From 2-02-FULL-47-50 sp964479045 (GTDB lineage: Bacteria > Pseudomonadota > Gammaproteobacteria > Eutrophobiales > Eutrophobiaceae): a stretch of DNA of 64,000 nucleotides. The notes beneath the pieces were generated by a model. That model was not told the origin of the DNA, did not search any database, and saw only the letters and a list, made by a program, of their open reading frames with translations. Location of the stretch: positions 124,001 through 188,000 of the forward strand of contig CAYZJI010000001.1 in NCBI GenBank assembly GCA_964479045.1, given 5' to 3'. Position numbers and translations under genes: made by a program. Positions 18,405 to 27,094 of the stretch are shown one piece after another. Positions within the stretch are counted from its first letter, which is position 1; each line of letters opens with the position of its first letter.

Positions 18405-18977
18405 ATGAAAATCTATCTGACCTCCAAATCTCCACGCCGCCAGCAACTCCTGCAACAGATCGGTTTGCAATTTGAAGTGCTGGATGTGGAAATTGATGAA
18501 CACTGGAACGGGAAGGAACATCCTCGCGCGTATGTGGAACGTGTGGCATCGGACAAGGCGCGTGCCGGAAGAGCGATGATTAAATCCGCAGAGCCTTATG
18601 CTGTTATCGGTGCTGACACCTCTGTGATTCTTGATGATGTGATCCTGGGCAAAGCGGAGAACGTTAATCAAGCCGCCGCCATGCTCAAACAACTTTCCGG
18701 CCGTACACATTACGTCTATTCAGCCGTGGCGGTCATCTGCAGGGCGGAAGAAAAAATAATCACCAGCATCAGCCGGGTTAATTTCAAACCACTGCGCGAT
18801 CACGAGATCAAACAATATTGCGAAACCGGTGAACCCATTGGCAAGGCGGGCGGTTATGCAATACAGGGGCATGCCGCCGCATTTATAGAACGGCTGGAAG
18901 GCAGTTATTCCGGCGTGATGGGTTTACCGCTTTATGAAACCAAAACATTACTTGATCAGTGCAGTCTCAGGCAATAA
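18405..18977 (+). CDS. maf: Maf-family nucleoside triphosphate pyrophosphatase
   Basis: 190-residue house-cleaning pyrophosphatase that removes dTTP/UTP or modified nucleotides. The Maf signature is present: the SKSPRR loop at the N-terminus, VIGADTSV, and KAGGYAIQGHAAAFIERLEGSYSGVMGLPL near the end. The GYAIQG form resembles the YhdE-type enzyme more than YceF. It begins 14 bases after a repeat. Its last 22 bases overlap the opposite-strand gene that follows. rng, a common neighbour elsewhere, is absent here. Confidence 0.93.
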   Translation: MKIYLTSKSPRRQQLLQQIGLQFEVLDVEIDEHWNGKEHPRAYVERVASDKARAGRAMIKSAEPYAVIGADTSVILDDVILGKAENVNQAAAMLKQLSGRTHYVYSAVAVICRAEEKIITSISRVNFKPLRDHEIKQYCETGEPIGKAGGYAIQGHAAAFIERLEGSYSGVMGLPLYETKTLLDQCSLRQ

Positions 18978-19423
18978 CCATAATAATGATCAACGATATA
19001 ATTGTAGATTGAAGGCCAGTCTGGCGTGCCGCCTTCGAGCATCGGCCACCACATTTTCCGGTTGATCCAGTGATTATGGTAATGGGCTGCGCATTGAGAC
19101 AGACGTTCTTCATCCAGGGTTTCCGTACTGCCTGCTTCAGTTTCCATCTTGATAAAATCACGCATCACTAACGGATAAGCATCCTGCAAGTCAGGTTTTT
19201 TCGGATCAAGCATCAGCTCATCAGTGTTGACCTCTTTCCAGAATTCATGTGATCGCTTTTCCAGCCGCTCCTGATTGACACGACTGGCTGACAGTTCAGT
19301 CACTTTTTCGCAGGCCTGTGTTTTACCCGCTTCACATTCACGCTGGAAGAAATCTTCAATCGAAACGCTCTGTGGCGTTTCCGTGACCAGCAGAAACAAA
19401 CTGATAATAACTATTTTGGACAT
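18956..19423 (-). CDS. Hypothetical small secreted protein
   Basis: 155 residues with a short hydrophobic start (KIVIISLFLLVTETPQSVS) that could be a weak signal peptide or membrane anchor. Four cysteines follow (REC, QAC, QCA, YCL) and an aromatic-rich end with WWPM and YNYIVDHYYGYC. I do not recognise a family. The ATG comes straight after the T tract of a terminator, with no ribosome site, so expression is doubtful unless a promoter lies inside. The open frame is long and converges on maf with a 22-base overlap. It could be a real lineage-specific gene or a remnant with a lost upstream part. Confidence 0.45.
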   Translation of the reverse strand: MSKIVIISLFLLVTETPQSVSIEDFFQRECEAGKTQACEKVTELSASRVNQERLEKRSHEFWKEVNTDELMLDPKKPDLQDAYPLVMRDFIKMETEAGSTETLDEERLSQCAAHYHNHWINRKMWWPMLEGGTPDWPSIYNYIVDHYYGYCLRLH

Positions 19424-19457
19424 AAAAAAGCGCCATAAGGATCAACTTATGGCGCTT
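19424..19457 (-). terminator. Intrinsic terminator downstream of hppA
   Basis: A 12-bp perfect stem (AAGCGCCATAAG / CTTATGGCGCTT) with a six-base loop is followed on the minus strand by six T residues. The next three bases are the ATG of the hypothetical gene. It lies about 180 bases past the hppA stop, and REP-like repeats sit between. Confidence 0.85.
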
Positions 19458-19472
19458 AATGTACAAGTTTCG

Positions 19473-19612
19473 TCATTCCGGCGAAAGCCGGAGGAGTGGC
19501 ACAGGGATGTGCCGCTTACGGAGCTAAGGATGTAATCCAGTCAAAAAATATTTTCTACTGGGCCCCGGCCCCCGTGTCGTAGCACGGGGCAAGCTTCGCC
19601 GGGGCGACGATC
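19473..19612 (+). repeat. REP-like repeats downstream of hppA
   Basis: 19473-19540 is a CATTCC...AATCCAG unit nearly identical over 43 bases to 18245-18287. It carries the hairpin GGCACA-GGGA-TGTGCC at 19498-19513. 19556-19612 is a GC-rich nested palindrome (GCCCCGGC...GCCGGGGC arms around CCCGTGTCGTAGCACGGG). No gene is seen in this stretch. Confidence 0.75.
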
Positions 19613-19635
19613 TATTAGTTCAATACCACTTCTTT

Positions 19636-21663
19636 TTACAACAACGGCACGATCAGCAACGCAACAATATTGATGATCTTGATCAACGGATTGACCGCAG
19701 GTCCGGCGGTGTCCTTGTACGGATCGCCGACAGTATCGCCGGTCACAGCGGCCTTGTGGGCTTCACTACCCTTGCCGCCGAAATTGCCATCTTCAATATA
19801 TTTCTTGGCATTGTCCCAGGCGCCGCCGCCAACGGTCATGGAAATGGCGACAAAAATACCGGTGATGATGGTGCCCACCAGCAAACCACCCAGCGCCTTA
19901 ACACCTGCGCCTTCACCCATCAGCGCTTCCATACCAAAGGCAACAATCACAGGCACCAGCACCGGCAGGAGTGACGGCACAATCATTTCCTTGATAGCGG
20001 CCTTGGTCAGCATGTCCACCGCGCGGGAATAGTCCGGCTTGGCGGTGCCTTCCATGATCCCTTTGATCTCCTTGAACTGACGGCGCACTTCGATCACGAC
20101 GGAACCGGCGGCACGGCCGACCGCTTCCATCGCCATGGCACCAAACAGATAAGGAATCAAGCCACCGATAAAGAGACCGATAATCACTGCCGGATCATCC
20201 AGACGGAATTCGACCAGCTTCTGTGCTGCTTCGAGACTGTGCGTGAAGTCAGCAAACAGCACGAGCGCTGCGAGACCGGCAGAGCCGATCGCATAACCTT
20301 TGGTCACTGCCTTGGTGGTATTACCCACGGCATCCAGCGGATCGGTGATGTTGCGGATCTTTTCATCGAGCCCGGCCATCTCGGCAATGCCACCGGCGTT
20401 GTCTGTAATCGGGCCATACGCATCCAGCGCCACGATGATGCCAGCCATGGACAACATGGAGGTGGCAGCGATGGCCAGACCATAAAGGCCGGCCAGATCA
20501 TACGCAGCCCAGATGCTGATACACACGGCCAGCACCGGCAGTGCCGTTGATTTCATGGAAATACCCAGGCCGGCAATGATGTTGGTGCCATGGCCGGTCG
20601 TAGAGGCCTGGGCGATGTGCTTTACCGGGGAGTACTGTGTACCGGTGTAGTATTCAGTGATCCACACCATCGCTGCGGTGAGGGCCAGACCAATCAGTGC
20701 ACAACCATAAAGCCCGCCAGCAGCGTCGCCCATCATTTTGTCCGTGACAAAATAAAATGCCACAGCTGAGATGGCGCCCGCGACAATCAGCCCTTTGTAC
20801 AACGCGCCCATGATGTAACCGCCCGGCTTCACATGCACAAAGAATGTGCCGATGATGGACGCAATGATAGACACACCACCGAGCGCCAGTGGATACAACA
20901 TCGCATTATCACCAGCACCTTTCATCATCAAGCCGCCGAGCAACATGGTGGCGACAATGGTGACGGCGTAGGTTTCAAACAAGTCTGCGGCCATACCGGC
21001 ACAATCACCCACGTTATCACCGACGTTATCGGCAATCACTGCAGGGTTGCGGGGATCATCTTCCGGAATTCCGGCTTCAACTTTACCGACCAGATCAGCG
21101 CCTACGTCTGCGCCCTTGGTAAAAATCCCGCCGCCAAGACGCGCGAAAATTGAAATGAGTGAACTGCCGAAGGCGAGGCCCACCAGTGCGTGTAATGCCG
21201 CATCAGTATCCAGACCCATCTTCAATAGCGCAGCGTAATAACCGGCCACACCGATCAAACCCAGACCCACCACCAGCATGCCAGTGATGGCACCGCCACG
21301 GAACGCAACCTGTAATGCGGCATTAAGACCATTGTTAGCGGCTTCGGCTGTGCGCAGGTTGGCGCGTACAGAAATATTCATACCGATATAACCAGCTGCA
21401 CCGGACAACACGGCACCAATCAGGAACCCAACCGCGGTATACCAGTCCAGCGCCATCCCCAGCGCCAGGAACAGTACGACACCGACCATGCTGATCGTGG
21501 TGTATTGCCGGTTGAGGTAAGCGGAAGCACCCTGCTGCACAGCTGAGGCAATCTCGCGCATGCGATCATTCCCCTGCGGCTGCGCCAGAATCCAGCGCAC
21601 GGACCAGACACCATATACAATCGCCAGTACTCCGCAGAGCAAGGCAAAACCTAAAGCTGACAT
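19636..21663 (-). CDS. hppA: Membrane-bound proton-translocating pyrophosphatase
   Basis: 675-residue integral membrane pump that couples pyrophosphate hydrolysis to proton export, recovering energy from biosynthetic pyrophosphate. The catalytic motif DVGADLVGKVEAGIPEDDPR is at about 186-205, and DNVGDNVGDCAGMAADLFE follows. At about 447-451 the sequence is GNTTK: lysine here marks the K+-independent, H+-pumping class, whereas K+-dependent enzymes have alanine. About 15 hydrophobic segments are visible. The ATG at 21661-21663 has GGGGAG upstream. A 143-bp inverted-repeat element lies in its leader, and a terminator lies downstream. Confidence 0.97.
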   Translation of the reverse strand: MSALGFALLCGVLAIVYGVWSVRWILAQPQGNDRMREIASAVQQGASAYLNRQYTTISMVGVVLFLALGMALDWYTAVGFLIGAVLSGAAGYIGMNISVRANLRTAEAANNGLNAALQVAFRGGAITGMLVVGLGLIGVAGYYAALLKMGLDTDAALHALVGLAFGSSLISIFARLGGGIFTKGADVGADLVGKVEAGIPEDDPRNPAVIADNVGDNVGDCAGMAADLFETYAVTIVATMLLGGLMMKGAGDNAMLYPLALGGVSIIASIIGTFFVHVKPGGYIMGALYKGLIVAGAISAVAFYFVTDKMMGDAAGGLYGCALIGLALTAAMVWITEYYTGTQYSPVKHIAQASTTGHGTNIIAGLGISMKSTALPVLAVCISIWAAYDLAGLYGLAIAATSMLSMAGIIVALDAYGPITDNAGGIAEMAGLDEKIRNITDPLDAVGNTTKAVTKGYAIGSAGLAALVLFADFTHSLEAAQKLVEFRLDDPAVIIGLFIGGLIPYLFGAMAMEAVGRAAGSVVIEVRRQFKEIKGIMEGTAKPDYSRAVDMLTKAAIKEMIVPSLLPVLVPVIVAFGMEALMGEGAGVKALGGLLVGTIITGIFVAISMTVGGGAWDNAKKYIEDGNFGGKGSEAHKAAVTGDTVGDPYKDTAGPAVNPLIKIINIVALLIVPLL

Positions 21664-21680
21664 ATTGATTTTCTCCCCTG

Positions 21681-21823
21681 GAAAATTTGTTGAAAACTAC
21701 TGCGCTCAGTCATACTTCGTTAAAAACCGCCGTGAAATGCTCATTTACTGATGTGTAAACTCCGCTTTCCCGCCGGTTTTCGCCTCGTCTGACCTTCGCT
21801 CATTACGTTTTCAACAAATTTTC
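21681..21823. repeat. 143-bp inverted-repeat element in the hppA leader
   Basis: The ends are perfect 17-bp inverted repeats, GAAAATTTGTTGAAAAC at 21681-21697 and its complement at 21807-21823. The two inner halves are also imperfect inverted copies of each other, so the element could fold into one long hairpin. It has no coding capacity. It begins right behind the hppA ribosome site and fills most of the hppA/flavoprotein gap. A diverged copy lies at 5398-5566. Confidence 0.85.
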
Positions 21824-21961
21824 AAACCAAAGTCAGACGCGAGCTACAACTGGGGGCTTTTACGCCCCTCATTATTCAAGATTGCAATAAAATGCGGCGA
21901 TTGTACTGTGATACCGGGCCGGTGCAAAGCCGCACGGCGCCAAAAACAGGGGACCAGGGTA

Positions 21962-23197
21962 TTGAACAGCACGACATCAAAAGCGGTTGTCATCGTCGGT
22001 GGCGGACCTGCGGGACTGATGGCCGCGGAAGTCCTGAGCAACGGCGGAATCCGGGTTGATCTCTACGATGCCATGCCCTCCGTCGGCCGCAAGTTCCTGC
22101 TGGCCGGCAAGGGCGGTCTGAACCTGACCCATGCCGAGCCCTTTGATCGATTTCTGAATCGCTATGGTTCGGGCCGCATACATCTTGAACCGATACTGAA
22201 TGCCTTCGGGCCGGATGCATTACGAAACTGGGCACAGCAACTGAGTATCAAAACTTTTACCGGATCTTCCGGCCGGGTGTTTCCTGCAGAAATGAAGTCC
22301 GCGCCCCTGCTCCGCGCCTGGCTGCACCACTTGCGCAGTAACGGCGTTCAGTTTCATGCACGGCATCGCTGGTACGGCTGGAACGCGAATGATGAGTTGA
22401 TCTTTACGGCACCGGAAGGGAAACTCGCGATTAAAGCAGGCGCTGTTGTGCTCGCACTCGGTGGCGGCAGCTGGCCCCAGCTCGGTTCTGATGCTTCATG
22501 GGCACAGATACTTTCTGATCGCGATATACACATCAACGAACTGCAGCCCTCGAATTGCGGTTTTGATGTTGGCTGGTCAGAACATCTGCGTAACCGTTAT
22601 GCCGGACAACCGGTAAAGTCTGTGATCATCAAATTCACCGATGTGCGTGGAAGCCGTATTGAGCATGCTGGCGAATTCATCCTGACTGAAACCGGTGTTG
22701 AAGGCAGCCTGATCTATGCGCACTCTGACCTGTTGCGCGAACTGATCAGACATAAGGGTTCAGCCATGATTGAACTTGACCTGGCACCGGACAGATCAAA
22801 AGCGGCCATCCTCACTGAATTAGTAAAGCCGCGCGGATCAGAATCCATATCCAATCATTTACGCAAACGTACCGGCCTTAAAGGTATCAAGGCAGCACTG
22901 TTGTATGAAGTGCTGGATAAAGAAGAATTCAGGGCTCCGGAAAAACTCGCGCACACAATCAAATCCCTGCCGCTGACTTTGCGGGCCACACGCCCTATTG
23001 CAGAAGCCATCAGCACAGCAGGCGGAATAGCATTTGAAGAGCTTGATAAAAATTTAATGCTCAAAAAACTGCCCGGTGTGTTCTGCGCCGGAGAAATGCT
23101 GGACTGGGACGCACCCACCGGCGGTTATCTTCTCACTGCCTGTTTTGCCAGCGGCTACTGTGCCGGGCATGGCACACTCAAGTGGCTTAAACCTTGA
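21962..23197 (+). CDS. HI0933-family NAD(P)/FAD-dependent flavoprotein
   Basis: About 411 residues with an N-terminal Rossmann FAD site, VVIVGGGPAGLMAAEVL. GRKFLLAGKGGLNLTH is the hallmark of the HI0933/BaiN-like family, and the C-terminal FCAGEMLDWDAPTGGYLLTACFASG is its second FAD motif. The TTG at 21962 places the FAD site near residue 10, as in relatives. A GTG at 21908 would add 18 residues without a better ribosome site. The substrate is unknown. It is encoded opposite to hppA and pfp and overlaps the end of pfp by 11 bases. Confidence 0.85.
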   Translation: MNSTTSKAVVIVGGGPAGLMAAEVLSNGGIRVDLYDAMPSVGRKFLLAGKGGLNLTHAEPFDRFLNRYGSGRIHLEPILNAFGPDALRNWAQQLSIKTFTGSSGRVFPAEMKSAPLLRAWLHHLRSNGVQFHARHRWYGWNANDELIFTAPEGKLAIKAGAVVLALGGGSWPQLGSDASWAQILSDRDIHINELQPSNCGFDVGWSEHLRNRYAGQPVKSVIIKFTDVRGSRIEHAGEFILTETGVEGSLIYAHSDLLRELIRHKGSAMIELDLAPDRSKAAILTELVKPRGSESISNHLRKRTGLKGIKAALLYEVLDKEEFRAPEKLAHTIKSLPLTLRATRPIAEAISTAGGIAFEELDKNLMLKKLPGVFCAGEMLDWDAPTGGYLLTACFASGYCAGHGTLKWLKP

Positions 23198-24452
23198 ACG
23201 CCGTTTTAAGTTTCTTCTTCACCGGTTTGTTTCTGAGTGTCACGTATTTCGGCAGCCCCTTTTCATACGGTGGATACGCTTCACCCGTAATTAACGGCGC
23301 AAGATAGTTGCGGCAGGCAGTGGTGATGCCATGGCCGTCTTTGGTAATGTAATTCCGTGGCAACATTTTTTCATGATTGGCCACATCGCTGAGTTTCGCC
23401 ATGCCAATCTTCCAACGGTAGGGTTTGCTTGATACACGCACAATGGCCGGCATTACAGCATTGTAACCCTTCAGCGCAAATTCAACCGCCGCCTTGCCAA
23501 CCGCATAGGCCTGATCCACATCGACCTTTGAAGCGATGTGCCGTGCGGAACGTTGCAGATAATCCGCAACGGCATAATGATATTTGTATCCGAGTTTTGA
23601 TTTCACGAGCTGTGCGATTTCAACTGCCACACCACCGAGCTGCGCATGCCCGAAAGCATCTCGGGTTCCCGCTTCCGCGAGAAACTTGCCTTCCGGATTG
23701 CGCACGCCTTCGGAAACGGCGATCACGCAATAGTCGTATTTATCGACGCTCTCTTTCACCTTTGTCAGAAATTTTTCTTCATTGAATGTAATTTCCGGAA
23801 ACAGGATCACATGCGGCGGATCTCCCGCTTTCTCACCGGCGAGCCCTGCAGCGGCTGCGATCCAGCCTGCATGCCGGCCCATGACTTCAAGAATAAACAC
23901 CTTGGTAGAGGTGCGTGACATGGACATCACATCCAGCGCTGCTTCCCTTATCGAAACGGCGATATATTTCGCGACGGATCCGAAACCGGGACATTGATCC
24001 GTGATCGGTAAATCGTTATCCACCGTCTTCGGTACGTGGATGGCCTGAATCGGGAAACCCATGGTTTCAGACAACTGCGAAACCTTGAGACAGGTATCTG
24101 CGGAATCCCCGCCGCCGTTATAAAAGAAATAGCCGATGTTATGCGCTTTGAACACTTCGATGAGCCGCTCATATTCAGCCCGGTTTTTGTCGAGCCCCTT
24201 GAGCTTGTAGCGGCAGGAGCCGAATGCACCGCCCGGGGTATGTTTCAATGCACGAATGGCCGCTGCAGACTCAGCGCTGGTATCAATCAAATCTTCGGTC
24301 AAAGCGCCGATAATGCCATTGCGTCCGGCATAGACCTTGCCAATCTTGTTTTTGTGCTTGCGGGCTGTTTCCAGCACGCCGCAAGCTGAGGCATTGATGA
24401 CCGCCGTGACTCCGCCAGACTGCGCATAAAAGGCATTTTTGATTTTGCTCAT
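23187..24452 (-). CDS. pfp: Pyrophosphate-dependent 6-phosphofructokinase
   Basis: 421-residue enzyme interconverting fructose 6-phosphate and fructose 1,6-bisphosphate with PPi as phosphoryl donor. PKTVDNDLP at about 141-149 has the lysine typical of PPi-dependent enzymes, where ATP enzymes have glycine (PGTIDND). GGGDS at 113-117 and MGRHAGW near 190 are the phosphate-binding and substrate sites. This reversible enzyme is known in methanotrophs and some sulfur oxidisers that also carry a membrane pyrophosphatase. It lies on the same strand as hppA, with the flavoprotein gene between. Confidence 0.93.
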   Translation of the reverse strand: MSKIKNAFYAQSGGVTAVINASACGVLETARKHKNKIGKVYAGRNGIIGALTEDLIDTSAESAAAIRALKHTPGGAFGSCRYKLKGLDKNRAEYERLIEVFKAHNIGYFFYNGGGDSADTCLKVSQLSETMGFPIQAIHVPKTVDNDLPITDQCPGFGSVAKYIAVSIREAALDVMSMSRTSTKVFILEVMGRHAGWIAAAAGLAGEKAGDPPHVILFPEITFNEEKFLTKVKESVDKYDYCVIAVSEGVRNPEGKFLAEAGTRDAFGHAQLGGVAVEIAQLVKSKLGYKYHYAVADYLQRSARHIASKVDVDQAYAVGKAAVEFALKGYNAVMPAIVRVSSKPYRWKIGMAKLSDVANHEKMLPRNYITKDGHGITTACRNYLAPLITGEAYPPYEKGLPKYVTLRNKPVKKKLKTAFKV

Positions 24453-24632
24453 GGACGCAAAAAACTCCCCGTTAACAATAAGTTAATAAAGCACCCGGTT
24501 GGGTATGCTAAAGTTCTAAAATGTATAGGATTTCTGGCTGAACCGGATTTCCATTCAATACTGTTGCGGCGGAACTTGAATTCATCAGTTAACTCTCAAT
24601 ATATCCGACAATTTTTAGACAGACCAGATTCA

Positions 24633-26102
24633 GTGAAACATCTCTTTAACATGCTCCTCGTGGGTTTACTGCTGCCGCTAACAGTAAATGCCGGCGACAG
24701 TCACAATCTTCCGGACATCGGCGATCCCTCCGGCAGCGTCATCACGCCTGAATTTGAACGGCGGCTGGGCCAGGCCATCATGCGTCAGGTGCGACAGTCC
24801 ACCGACGTCATTCAGGATCCTGAAGTGGACTCCTACATTCAGTCTATAGGTTACTCCCTGGTTGCCAACAGTGACGGCAATCAGGTGTCATTCATATTTT
24901 TTGTCATCAGGAATCCGGCGATTAATGCCTTTGCTGCGCCGGGCGGAGTGGTGGGTGTCAACAGCGGCGTGATCCTGAACTCCGACAGTGAAAGTGAACT
25001 GGCCGGCGTGCTGGCCCATGAAATTGCACACGTTACCCAGCGGCACATGGCCCGTACCTATGAAGTGGCGGACAAATTCGGTTTGCCCACCATGGCGGCC
25101 ATGATCGGCGCCATACTGATCGGTATTGCCAATCCCCAGGCTGGTCAGGCCGCATTGGCCGCTGTGGCCGGTTTCAGCTCGCAATACCAGATCAATTTCA
25201 CCCGTGCGAATGAAGAAGAAGCCGATCGTGTGGGCATGCAATTGCTTGCCCGCAGTAATTTTGATCCCTTTGGCATGCCGAATTTTTTCAAAAAGCTGCA
25301 GCAAACCTCGCGTTATTACCAGGGCAATGCGCCTGAATACCTGATGACGCACCCCCTGACCAGCAACCGCATTGCAGAGTCCATCTCCCGGGCGGAACAA
25401 TATCCGCGCAAACCCTACCAGAGCACAGCCACATTCAAACTGGTACGCGCCAAGCTGATGGCCGAATCATTCAAGACACCCGGCGAAGCCATCAAATTTT
25501 TTGAGAACGCCATCGAATCCGGCGGCTATCCGGACATCGAGTCTGCACGTTACGGATATGTGATTGCACTCACCAATGCCGCGGAATACAACCGCGCCAA
25601 AAAACAATTACAGATCCTGCTGGATGAAGACAATGAAAATGTTTACTACCTGCTGGCCGCCGCACGGCTGGAAGCCTCGCGCCGCAATTTCACCAACTCC
25701 GTCGGGCTTTATCAGGAAGCACACAAGCTTTATCCGGATTACTGGCCGGTCGTCGCCGGTTTCTCACGCGCCCTGCTGGATGCGGGACAGCCGGAGAACG
25801 CGCGACAATTGTTACGTGATTACGGCCGCACGCATGAGCCCAGCCTGCTCTATTATGATTTGCTGTCGCAGGCGGAAGCGGAATCAGGGGCGCTTGGCGA
25901 ATCCGACATCGCCAAGGCAGAGTATTACTATTTGCTCGGCGGCACACATCTTGCGATAGAACGGCTGAAGTTTGCCCAGCGTCAGACTGACCTGAGTTAT
26001 TATCAGATGGAACGCATCAAGGCGCGGTTGGCACAACTCGAGTATGAATTGCAAATTGAACGAGAACTCGAACTCGCGCCGGACAGTTACACACTGAAAT
26101 GA
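24633..26102 (+). CDS. bepA: BepA-like periplasmic M48 metalloprotease with TPR domain
   Basis: About 489 residues from the GTG at 24633, close to the 487 of BepA. A longer TTG-started frame (24564) would put extra residues before the signal peptide KHLFNMLLVGLLLPLTVNA. The zinc motif HEIAH is at about 129-133, and the third ligand lies in NEEEADRVGM near 195. The C-terminal half has TPR-type helices. BepA processes or degrades stalled outer-membrane proteins such as LptD. The last four bases overlap the start of soxY. The 180-base gap before it holds the divergent pfp and bepA promoter regions; no other gene is seen. Confidence 0.88.
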   Translation: MKHLFNMLLVGLLLPLTVNAGDSHNLPDIGDPSGSVITPEFERRLGQAIMRQVRQSTDVIQDPEVDSYIQSIGYSLVANSDGNQVSFIFFVIRNPAINAFAAPGGVVGVNSGVILNSDSESELAGVLAHEIAHVTQRHMARTYEVADKFGLPTMAAMIGAILIGIANPQAGQAALAAVAGFSSQYQINFTRANEEEADRVGMQLLARSNFDPFGMPNFFKKLQQTSRYYQGNAPEYLMTHPLTSNRIAESISRAEQYPRKPYQSTATFKLVRAKLMAESFKTPGEAIKFFENAIESGGYPDIESARYGYVIALTNAAEYNRAKKQLQILLDEDNENVYYLLAAARLEASRRNFTNSVGLYQEAHKLYPDYWPVVAGFSRALLDAGQPENARQLLRDYGRTHEPSLLYYDLLSQAEAESGALGESDIAKAEYYYLLGGTHLAIERLKFAQRQTDLSYYQMERIKARLAQLEYELQIERELELAPDSYTLK

Positions 26103-26566
26103 ATTTCACACGTAGAACATTTTTACAGGGCGGCGCTGCAATGGTTGCAGCCGTCGTGGCTGGCGTTACCGGCCTGCTGAACCCCCTGCTGGCCTATGCC
26201 AGAAACAAAACTGCATTCGCTGCAGAAACCGAAGCAGATGCTTTGGCGGAATTTTTTCCGGGTGAAGCGATTACTGCGAGTGATGCCATTGAAATCGGTG
26301 TGCATGACGTCGTGGAAAACGGCGCCGTGGTTCCGGTGGAAATCAAAACAACACTTCCGAAAGTTGAATCGATCACAATCCTGGTAGAGAAAAATCCCAA
26401 TCCATTGATTGCCAGTTTCAATCTCAGCCCGGAGTGTTCCGGCACGATCGCCACACGCATCAAAGTTGCCGAACCTTCCGATATCGTGACCATCGTTAAA
26501 TCCGAAGGGAAACTCTACAGCACACGCAAGTTCGTAGAAGTCGTGGCTGGCGGGTGCGGCACATGA
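26099..26566 (+). CDS. soxY: Sulfur carrier protein SoxY
   Basis: 155-residue periplasmic carrier that holds thiosulfate-derived sulfur on a C-terminal cysteine during Sox oxidation. A Tat signal is visible, RRTFLQGGAAMVAAVVAG. The carrier end is GGCGT, a small departure from the usual GGCGG. The middle matches SoxY, for example IEIGVHDVVENGAVVPVEI and NPLIASFNL. The start overlaps bepA by ATGA and the end overlaps soxZ by ATGA, so all three are probably co-translated. No other sox gene is in the window. Confidence 0.92.
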   Translation: MNFTRRTFLQGGAAMVAAVVAGVTGLLNPLLAYARNKTAFAAETEADALAEFFPGEAITASDAIEIGVHDVVENGAVVPVEIKTTLPKVESITILVEKNPNPLIASFNLSPECSGTIATRIKVAEPSDIVTIVKSEGKLYSTRKFVEVVAGGCGT

Positions 26567-26877
26567 GCTCCAGCATCAAGGTACGTACCAGCATGCGCGA
26601 CGGCCTCACTACCGTACGCGCTATCATCCGCCACCCCATGCATACCGGTTATGAAACTGATCCGGAATCGGGAGAGCTGATTCCTGCACATTACATCGAA
26701 AACGTCACCGTACATCACGGCGACAAACTTATCCTCAACTGTGACTGGAGTCGCGCCGTTTCCAGCAATCCCTATCTCTCATTCATATTTGCGGGCGCAC
26801 AACCGGGCGATACATTAAAGATCAGTTGGTCGGATAATAAAGGTAAGAGTGATGCGGCGGAGATGAAGATTCAATAA
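26563..26877 (+). CDS. soxZ: Sulfur carrier partner SoxZ
   Basis: 104-residue beta-rich partner that forms the SoxYZ heterodimer. The ATG at 26563 overlaps the soxY stop. Typical segments are SIKVRTSMRDGLTTVRAIIRHPMHTG and NPYLSFIFAGAQPGDTLKISWSDNKG. An upstream start at 26554 is in frame but would lie inside the end of soxY. Confidence 0.93.
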   Translation: MSSSIKVRTSMRDGLTTVRAIIRHPMHTGYETDPESGELIPAHYIENVTVHHGDKLILNCDWSRAVSSNPYLSFIFAGAQPGDTLKISWSDNKGKSDAAEMKIQ

Positions 26878-26889
26878 TTATTTAATGAA

Positions 26890-26965
26890 TGGTGGGTCGT
26901 GACAGATTCGAACTGTCGACCAACTGGTTAAAAGCCAGCTGCTCTACCGACTGAGCTAACGACCC
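26890..26965 (-). tRNA. tRNA-Lys (anticodon TTT)
   Basis: The minus strand folds as a full tRNA: acceptor GGGTCGT / ACGACCC, D arm GCTC..GAGC, and anticodon arm GCTGG-CTTTTAA-CCAGT with TTT at 26930-26932. The T arm is GACAG-TTCGAAT-CTGTC. Discriminator A and CCA are encoded. It converges with soxZ, 12 bases away. Confidence 0.97.
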
Positions 26966-27022
26966 TAATTGAAATTTTACCCGGCATCCCTGCCGAAACA
27001 TTATCGCCTTCGCTAACCTCCA

Positions 27023-27089
27023 GCCTTGTCATCCACTGACAAGGCGCTCGGCCGGAAAAATGTCCACCGGACATTTTTCAGAATCGGCC
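27023..27089 (-). repeat. Double hairpin inside a disrupted tRNA-Lys duplicate
   Basis: First stem GCCTTGTCA / TGACAAGGC (27023-27045, five-base loop). Second stem GAAAAATGTCC / GGACATTTTTC (27055-27079, three-base loop), enclosed by a further GGCCG / CGGCC pair (27050-27054, 27085-27089). They lie just 3' (in minus-strand sense) of the tRNA-like fragment at 27095-27112. Confidence 0.8.
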
Positions 27090-27094
27090 TCGCC

